From assembly GCA_964386385.1 (NCBI GenBank), contig CAYLRN010000009.1:1-64000 (forward strand): 64,000 bases of DNA, read 5' to 3'. The notes below the pieces were generated by a model. The model searched no databases, had not been told where the DNA came from, and worked only from the letters and a program-made list of their open reading frames with translations. Shown in pieces: positions 59,085 to 64,000 of the stretch (the stretch's first letter is position 1; the number at the start of each line of letters is the position of its first letter). The translations under genes and the position numbers were made by a program. The stretch comes from RUG572 sp964386385 (GTDB lineage: Bacteria > Verrucomicrobiota > Kiritimatiellia > RFP12 > UBA1067).

Positions 59085-59143
59085 TGCCATTCGCCTATTT
59101 AGGCGTTTGGCATTAGTGTATCATAATGGCGCTGCGCGGACAA
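59085..59143 (-). promoter_or_regulatory. Promoter and palindromic site of the DUF4143 gene
   Basis: Minus-strand TTGTCC (59138-59143) and TACACT (59115-59120) have a 17-base spacer. Immediately downstream, 59085-59111, lies a symmetric element: a perfect 14-bp palindrome CGCCTATTTAGGCG (59092-59105) inside GCCA/TGGC arms. It could be an operator or an mRNA leader hairpin. Confidence 0.5.
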
Positions 59144-59346
59144 GCGGCAATGGCCGTCAGGCCGCGGAGTTTTTCCCTCACGGAAGGGTGAATTTCGCCA
59201 CCAACAACCATCTAAATTTTATTCGATCTATTACTCAAGGTGAATGGGCGGTGACAAGTGTGTCATGGGGGAAATATATGGGGACTTGCCAGTTATGCGG
59301 TTGCAAATTTTATCTTTAAGGGGGATTGAAATATTTACAAGGGGTA
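59144..59346. other. Gene-free AT-rich interval at the island border
   Basis: Short frames on the plus strand here lack ribosome binding sites and resemble no family. The base composition falls from about here, marking the left side of the restriction-modification island. No clear terminal repeats were found. Confidence 0.5.
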
Positions 59347-59375
59347 TTGGCTGTGGACTTCGTTTATGGTATCAT
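59347..59375 (+). promoter_or_regulatory. Promoter of the restriction-modification operon
   Basis: TTGGCT (59347-59352) and TATCAT (59370-59375) have a 17-base spacer and the -10 is TG-extended. The first gene starts 61 bases downstream, leaving room for control by the HTH protein. Confidence 0.7.
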
Positions 59376-59436
59376 GTCCCACGAATGGAGTTAGAACTGA
59401 AGAAAGACGGCAGCGCTTTGGAATTGAGGCTTCGAT

Positions 59437-59664
59437 ATGGCATTAAGTTATAAGAGATTATGGAAATTGCTCATCGATCGAGATCTGAAGCGGAAAGACC
59501 TCCATCGCATTTCCGGCGTGTCGTCTGCTACGCTTGCGAAGATGTCTCGCGGGGAAAGCGTTGCGGCGTCCATTCTTGACAGAATATGCCTTTCCCTGAA
59601 TTGCGATATTTCAGAGGTCGTTGAGGTAGTGCCGCAAGACTGCCCCAAAGCACCATCGAATTAA
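59437..59664 (+). CDS. XRE-family HTH regulator (possible controller protein)
   Basis: The 75-aa protein is a single Cro/C1-type HTH domain (KLLIDRDLKRKDLHRISGVSSATLAKMSRGESV). It precedes the methylase by 17 bases, like the C proteins that time expression of type II restriction systems. No clear C-box could be picked out by eye in 59376-59436. GAGG near 59425 is the only ribosome binding site candidate. Confidence 0.85.
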   Translation: MALSYKRLWKLLIDRDLKRKDLHRISGVSSATLAKMSRGESVAASILDRICLSLNCDISEVVEVVPQDCPKAPSN

Positions 59665-59681
59665 AGGCCGGGAAGACGTAT

Positions 59682-60776
59682 ATGAAGAACACCATGGACA
59701 ACAGGCCTTTAACCTGCATCGATCTTTTTTGCGGGTGCGGAGGTCTCTCGTTGGGATTTCGCAATGCCGGATTCAACGTCGTCGCCGGCATAGATTCATG
59801 GAAGGACGCACTTGTCACCCACAGGAAGAATCTGCCCGAATCTCTGGCGGTTTGCGCCGATCTCTTTTCGTTTACCCCCCATGAATTGAAAAGCAGGCAT
59901 GGCGTTTCCGATGTGGACGTCATTGTCGGCGGTCCGCCGTGCCAGGGGTTTTCCATAGCGGGAAAACGCATCGTCGATGACAAGCGAAACAAGCTGTACA
60001 AGTCCTTTGTCGAGTTTGTCCGCTGCTATCGGCCAAGGGCGTTTGTCATGGAAAACGTGCCTAATTTGCTGTCGCTCGCCGGCGGTGTCGTCAGGGATGC
60101 GATAATGGCGGATTTCACGAATATCGGCTACAGGGTCGTCTACAAGGTGTTGACTGCCTCCGATTACGGGACGCCGCAAAACCGGCGGCGTGTTTTCTTT
60201 GTCGGACTGAAGAACGACATCTCTGCCGAATTCGAATTTCCAAAGGCAGAATTCGGGACCGACGAGAGGCCCTGCGTAACCTGCAGGGAGGCCATATCAG
60301 ACCTCGATTTCATAGGCGATACGGGACTGCTCCCCGAAATCGCTGAATACCAAGTTCCGCCGCAATCGGAATTCCAAAAGGTCGTTCGTTCGGGTTCTGC
60401 GCATCTTTTGAATCATGTCGCCACGATTCACACGGAACAGACGCGTCGGATCATCGGCATGGTTCCTGACGGCGGCAACTACAAAGACCTGCCCGAGGAG
60501 CTGTGGAGCACTCGGAAAGTCCATATCGCGTGGACAAGGATGAGAAGCGACAGACCATGCTTCACCATTGACTGTGGACACAACCACCACTTCCATTATT
60601 CCGCCAACCGCGTTCCGACCGTGCGTGAAGCCGCGCGAATCCAGTCTTTCCCGGACACTTTTGAGATTGTGGGGATAAAGACCAGCCAGCTGAAACAGGT
60701 CGGCAATGCGGTGCCCCCGATGTTGGCAAAGGCGGTGGCGACAAGTCTCATCAGGACTTTGACGAAAGAGGATTGA
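59682..60776 (+). CDS. DNA (cytosine-5) methyltransferase 1 of the R-M island
   Basis: The 364-aa enzyme has motif I (IDLFCGCGGLSLGFRNAGF), IV (GGPPCQGFS, catalytic C87), VI (VMENVPNLL), VIII (QNRRRVFFVG) and X (QVGNAVPPMLAKAVA). The segment between VIII and X (about residues 185-310) is the target-recognition region. It differs clearly from methylase 2 of the same operon, so the two should recognise different strands of an asymmetric site or different sites. The nuclease gene starts one base after its stop. An ATG four codons later (59694) is an alternative start. Confidence 0.95.
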   Translation: MKNTMDNRPLTCIDLFCGCGGLSLGFRNAGFNVVAGIDSWKDALVTHRKNLPESLAVCADLFSFTPHELKSRHGVSDVDVIVGGPPCQGFSIAGKRIVDDKRNKLYKSFVEFVRCYRPRAFVMENVPNLLSLAGGVVRDAIMADFTNIGYRVVYKVLTASDYGTPQNRRRVFFVGLKNDISAEFEFPKAEFGTDERPCVTCREAISDLDFIGDTGLLPEIAEYQVPPQSEFQKVVRSGSAHLLNHVATIHTEQTRRIIGMVPDGGNYKDLPEELWSTRKVHIAWTRMRSDRPCFTIDCGHNHHFHYSANRVPTVREAARIQSFPDTFEIVGIKTSQLKQVGNAVPPMLAKAVATSLIRTLTKED

Positions 60777-60777
60777 G

Positions 60778-62205
60778 ATGTACAACCACACAAGACAGCT
60801 TCGCTGCGATTTCATTCGCGGGAAATCCCAAAAGGAAATGGACGACATGCTGTCTTTATACGCAAAGGCCGTAGAGGCGTCCTGTCCATGTGAATCCGAT
60901 TCGTTCCCGAAACGGTTTGACGCAGAGATTTCGCGCTTGCTGCCTTCTGCGACGCCCAAGACGATTGCCAACCATAGAACGGAGATCGCCGGGAAGTTGC
61001 TCGGTCTGTTTTTTGAACAGGATGGCACGGTACATGAATCCGACCGGAACAAGAAGTTTCTTCAGGATTCGGACCAGCCCGCCCTGTTCAAAGACATCTG
61101 CTTCAAGCACCAGTTCCCGACCGGAGTCCAAAAAATTGCAACCGTTTGCGAGAAGGTTGAAGATGGAATGAATTTCCGTCCTTATCCATTCATCCTGTCC
61201 CTATTGAAAATGGCGGAAGACAGGTCTTTGCAGTTGACTGCCAAGGACATTGGCTATTATGTTCTCAATTCTGCCGACGCATTAAAGGGCAAAGCCAATC
61301 CACAGGAGGTCTTTGACGCCATCCAAAGGGATAAGGTCAAAGGAATTGCGCGGGAGATTCCGTCAAACGGCAAGGCATCGTCCTTTGTGTTCCAGCACAT
61401 TCGTGAGCAGATGAATTACCTTGAACTGGCCAATCTGATCTATATGGGTCGGGATGGCGGAATCCATTTGAACCATTACGAGGACACCGCCATATCCGCG
61501 TTCACGGTCGAAGTGGGAAAGGGATTGCTGTTCGATTTCCGCAAATACGACCTTGCAAGCCAGGACGGACGAAAACAGGCATGTTGCGATTGGGGCAAGT
61601 ACTATGGCGAACTTTCAACGCCGGCGATCAAAGGGGAATTCGTCACCAATGCGGCGGCAATAGTCAACAAGCCTGGCGAAACGCCGCCCGCTCCACAGTC
61701 CGCTACCGCGCAGGGGTCAAACGCTGTCGCAATCGGAGACGAGGGCGAGGATGTCGTGTTCAAATATGAAAGGGCGCGGGTAAAGGCCTACAATTCGCAC
61801 CTTGTCAACCGTGTGCTTTCACTTGGGAAAACGAAGGGGCTTGGCTATGACATCCAGTCTGTCGTGGCGACTCCCGGACCAACGGCTGAATACAGCAAAT
61901 ACATCGAAGTGAAGTCGACAAAGCGCGTGACAGTGCCAGACGTCAGAGACAGTTCGTGGTTTGACAGTTTCACCATGACACGAAACGAATATCTGGCGGC
62001 GCGGCAGCATGGGGAACTATATTCCGTTTTCAGGGTCTATTTCACGCGGGGCGGCATTTCCTTTCACGTCATTGAGAACATCCCGCAGAAGACGGCTGCC
62101 GGAAAAATCGAAGTGACGCCGATTGCCTACAGAGTGGACTTTTCGGGCAAGTCAATAGACACGGTGATCTCGACCGGTTCCGTTCAGGAGATGACAAATG
62201 CTTAA
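60778..62205 (+). CDS. Putative restriction endonuclease with C-terminal DUF3883-type nuclease domain
   Basis: The 475-aa protein lies between two m5C methylases, its start and end touching both. The last 150 residues form a DUF3883-type PD-(D/E)XK domain: GLGYDIQSVV with D358, IEVKST with E377 and K379, then FTMTRNEYLAARQHGELYSVFRVYF. The middle (about 115-240; HQFPTGVQKIATVCEKVEDGMNFRPYPFI) is an unrecognised alpha-rich domain that may read the DNA sequence, and the N-terminus is helical. I infer a restriction enzyme from the nuclease motif and the gene order. I know no characterised enzyme with this exact layout. Confidence 0.75.
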   Translation: MYNHTRQLRCDFIRGKSQKEMDDMLSLYAKAVEASCPCESDSFPKRFDAEISRLLPSATPKTIANHRTEIAGKLLGLFFEQDGTVHESDRNKKFLQDSDQPALFKDICFKHQFPTGVQKIATVCEKVEDGMNFRPYPFILSLLKMAEDRSLQLTAKDIGYYVLNSADALKGKANPQEVFDAIQRDKVKGIAREIPSNGKASSFVFQHIREQMNYLELANLIYMGRDGGIHLNHYEDTAISAFTVEVGKGLLFDFRKYDLASQDGRKQACCDWGKYYGELSTPAIKGEFVTNAAAIVNKPGETPPAPQSATAQGSNAVAIGDEGEDVVFKYERARVKAYNSHLVNRVLSLGKTKGLGYDIQSVVATPGPTAEYSKYIEVKSTKRVTVPDVRDSSWFDSFTMTRNEYLAARQHGELYSVFRVYFTRGGISFHVIENIPQKTAAGKIEVTPIAYRVDFSGKSIDTVISTGSVQEMTNA

Positions 62206-63262
62206 GGTCGCATCGCTGTTTTCCGGCTGTGGAGGTTCCGACCTTGGAACGCTCGGCGGCTTCTCGTACCTTGGGAACGATTATCCTCGCCTCCCGTTCG
62301 ACATAGCATATGCGGTGGACTTCGACAAGGACGCGGTCGAAACCTACAACCGCAATTTTCCGAGCAAGGCTGTTTGCGGTGACGTGACGAAAATCGACGT
62401 CGAAAGGGACATTCCCGACATCGACGTCCTCATCGGCGGATTTCCGTGCCAGTCGTTCAGCACGCTCAATCCCACGAAAAACACCAATGACGCGCGCGCA
62501 AATCTCTACAAGGAAATCGTAAGAATTCTAATGGCAAAGCAGCCTAAATGCTTTGTGTGCGAAAACGTCAAAGGTCTCATGACACTGCAGGGCGGTTCCA
62601 TCATAAAGAAGATCGAGGACGAATTCGCCGATGCAGGCTACAGGGTCGTCCACAAACTCCTTCGCGCCGTGGACTACGGAGTGCCGCAGCGGAGGGAACG
62701 GGTCATCATTGTGGGCATTCGCAGAGACGTTGACGCCGATTATGAATTCCCGACTCCGCTTCTCCGGGAAGACGAATGGGTGCCGATCCGTGCCGTGGTA
62801 AAGGAACTTGCGATTCCCGAAAGCAGGTACTACTTTTCGCAACGCGCCGTGGAGGGCATGAAAAACGCGAAGAACAACATGAAGCGCGGCCTTTGGCAGG
62901 ATCTGGACGGCCCATGCCTGACGTTGACTTCGCATCTTGCCAAAGTAAGCCTGAATTCGCGCGATCCGGTTCTGCTTGTAGACCCTGAAAAAGAGCTCTA
63001 CCGAAGATTCACCGTCGCGGAAGCGGCCGGAATCCAGTCGTTTCCGGATGATTTCGTATTTCCGGGGTCAGACAGCAGGGCATACAAGCAGATCGGCAAT
63101 GCCGTTCCGCCTGTCCTGATGTGGCACGTAATGAATTCGCTTTCATGGACAATGGCCGGCGAACGGTTTAAGGTCGTTCCGACTGATATGGAAGTGCCGT
63201 CATCTCATCAGTTTGGTCTCAAGGCCGCGCCGGACGTCATGCATTCGGCAGGAAGACGGTGA
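62198..63262 (+). CDS. DNA (cytosine-5) methyltransferase 2 of the R-M island
   Basis: The 354-aa enzyme has motif I (ASLFSGCGGSDLGT), IV (GGFPCQSFS, catalytic C84), VI (VCENVKGLM), VIII (QRRERVIIVGI) and X (QIGNAVPPVLMWHVM). A target-recognition stretch of about 110 residues lies between VIII and the FTVAEAAGIQSFPDDF segment. Its ATG overlaps the nuclease stop by eight bases. Its last 8 codons overlap the 3' end of the histidine kinase on the other strand (63237-63262), which suggests that the island joined the chromosome at the kinase stop codon. Confidence 0.95.
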   Translation: MLKVASLFSGCGGSDLGTLGGFSYLGNDYPRLPFDIAYAVDFDKDAVETYNRNFPSKAVCGDVTKIDVERDIPDIDVLIGGFPCQSFSTLNPTKNTNDARANLYKEIVRILMAKQPKCFVCENVKGLMTLQGGSIIKKIEDEFADAGYRVVHKLLRAVDYGVPQRRERVIIVGIRRDVDADYEFPTPLLREDEWVPIRAVVKELAIPESRYYFSQRAVEGMKNAKNNMKRGLWQDLDGPCLTLTSHLAKVSLNSRDPVLLVDPEKELYRRFTVAEAAGIQSFPDDFVFPGSDSRAYKQIGNAVPPVLMWHVMNSLSWTMAGERFKVVPTDMEVPSSHQFGLKAAPDVMHSAGRR

Positions 63263-64000
63263 AGACGCTGCCCTTGCCGAGGGTCGATTCGCAGCTGACG
63301 CCGCCGCCGTATGAGGTGGCGATCGCGTGGACGAGCGCAAGGCCGAGGCCGTTGCCGGGGAGGGAGCGGCTTGTGTCCGCCCTCCAGAAGCGCGTGAAGA
63401 CGTGCGGGACGTCTTCGGCGGCGATTCCGCATCCGGTGTCCGACACGGACAGCCTGACGTCTTCGGACGAAGTCTCCAGCCGGACGCCTATGCGTCCGCC
63501 GGACGGGGTGTACTTTATCGCGTTCTCAAGGAGGTTGCCGACGAGCTGCTGGAGCTTTGCGCGATGGCCGGAGAAGAGGACTTCCGTTTCGGGCGCGCGG
63601 ACGTCCATTGCGAGTCCGTTCTGCTCCGCGAGCGGCTGGTAGAGTTCGACGATGCCGCGCACGAGAAGGCCGAGGTCGACTTCCGTGCGCGGGGACCGGT
63701 CGATCTTCGACCCTGCCTGCGCGATGTCGAGCATGGTGTTGATCATCTCAAGCATTCCGAGCGTCTCGTTGAGCGTCCTGTCCGCCAGCGAGTCACGCGC
63801 CGTCTCGTCGAAAAGCGCAGTCTCCGCCGCCATGGACAGCCGCGTAAGCGGCGTGCGGAGGTCGTGTGCGATGTTGTCCGTGAGCACTCGGAGCTCGTCG
63901 AGCGTGCGTTCGTTCTTGTCGCACATTCCGTTGAAGGCGCGGACGAGCGTCCGCATCTCGCGGGATTCGCCGGCGACCTCCCCGACCCTGCAGCTCCAGT
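63237..64000 (-). CDS. Sensor histidine kinase, C-terminal part (runs off the window)
   Basis: The visible 254 codons comprise the end of a HAMP domain (RVGEVAGESREMRTLVRAFNGM), the dimerisation helix with the phosphoacceptor His in NIAHDLRTPLTRLSM, and the HATPase domain: N-box LLENAIKYTPSGG, G1 VSDTGCGIAAEDV, F-box RFWRADTS and G2 GNGLGLALVHAIA. It is an intact membrane two-component kinase; the sensor region and the usual response-regulator gene lie beyond base 64000. Confidence 0.93.
   Translation of the reverse strand, partial: WSCRVGEVAGESREMRTLVRAFNGMCDKNERTLDELRVLTDNIAHDLRTPLTRLSMAAETALFDETARDSLADRTLNETLGMLEMINTMLDIAQAGSKIDRSPRTEVDLGLLVRGIVELYQPLAEQNGLAMDVRAPETEVLFSGHRAKLQQLVGNLLENAIKYTPSGGRIGVRLETSSEDVRLSVSDTGCGIAAEDVPHVFTRFWRADTSRSLPGNGLGLALVHAIATSYGGGVSCESTLGKGSVFTVFLPNA

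Noticed and set aside
59107..59453. Two 69-70-codon plus-strand frames before the HTH gene
   Set aside because: No ribosome binding site, no family resemblance, and the second overlaps the promoter and start of the HTH gene.

Overview
The window is a GC-rich bacterial chromosome segment. Long open antisense frames, leaderless-type gene starts, PATR/LamG/PA14 surface proteins, a V-type ATPase, pyruvate phosphate dikinase and several secreted glycosidases suggest a member of the PVC group, most like uncultivated gut Kiritimatiellota/Lentisphaerota. That assignment is inference; no 16S gene is present.

Layout. 1-13.1 kb is informational core: rpoB-rpoC, a lone long-form hisG, a 29-aa COX24/AURKAIP1-type basic peptide, tRNA-Ser(GCT), rpsL-rpsG, a TerB/J-domain protein and a DnaQ-type exonuclease. 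pheS and a secreted GH127 enzyme follow (13.1-16.2 kb). 16.2-19.7 kb is a decayed accessory zone: repeats, a large G/C-armed palindrome, a deleted IS30 transposase, an AT-rich gene broken by an in-frame TAG, and the tail of a surface-protein gene. 19.8-26.8 kb holds an ACT/UPF0210 pair, two periplasmic proteins and a divergent glgA-glgB pair. 26.9-41.4 kb is a secreted-protein region: a 1674-aa LamG protein, a 1148-aa PATR/PA14/lectin protein, a TIM-barrel glycosidase-like protein, a membrane-anchored alpha/alpha-toroid protein and a SUMF1-fold protein, with tRNA-Ala(CGC) between the two giants. 41.5-42.7 kb has a RelB/PIN toxin-antitoxin pair and fused remnants of RhuM and a cytosine methylase. 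42.8-57.8 kb carries V-ATPase D-I-K, ppdK, a sodium symporter, a DoxX/TIM-barrel fusion, a solitary m5C methylase, a GH26 enzyme, an acidic hypothetical protein and an AAA-ATPase/nuclease. 57.85-59.1 kb is a DUF4143 ATPase on the minus strand. 59.4-63.3 kb is a lower-GC restriction-modification island (HTH regulator, m5C methylase 1, DUF3883-type nuclease, m5C methylase 2), ending inside the 3' end of a sensor histidine kinase that runs off the window.

System-level points. The two giant surface genes have almost identical promoters with an A10 tract between -35 and -10, an arrangement typical of phase variation. Three genes share the architecture TGNTATAAT-N7-ATG, which predicts leaderless mRNAs. 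Intergenic regions are filled with two repeat classes: arrays of a TTAAGTGG-type unit that abut stop codons and occur in inverted pairs, and short palindromes of the GGGCGGGGCGTCCCGCCCC type. The V-ATPase rotor protein carries the residues that bind sodium in Enterococcus NtpK, and a sodium symporter lies nearby, which fits sodium-based energetics.
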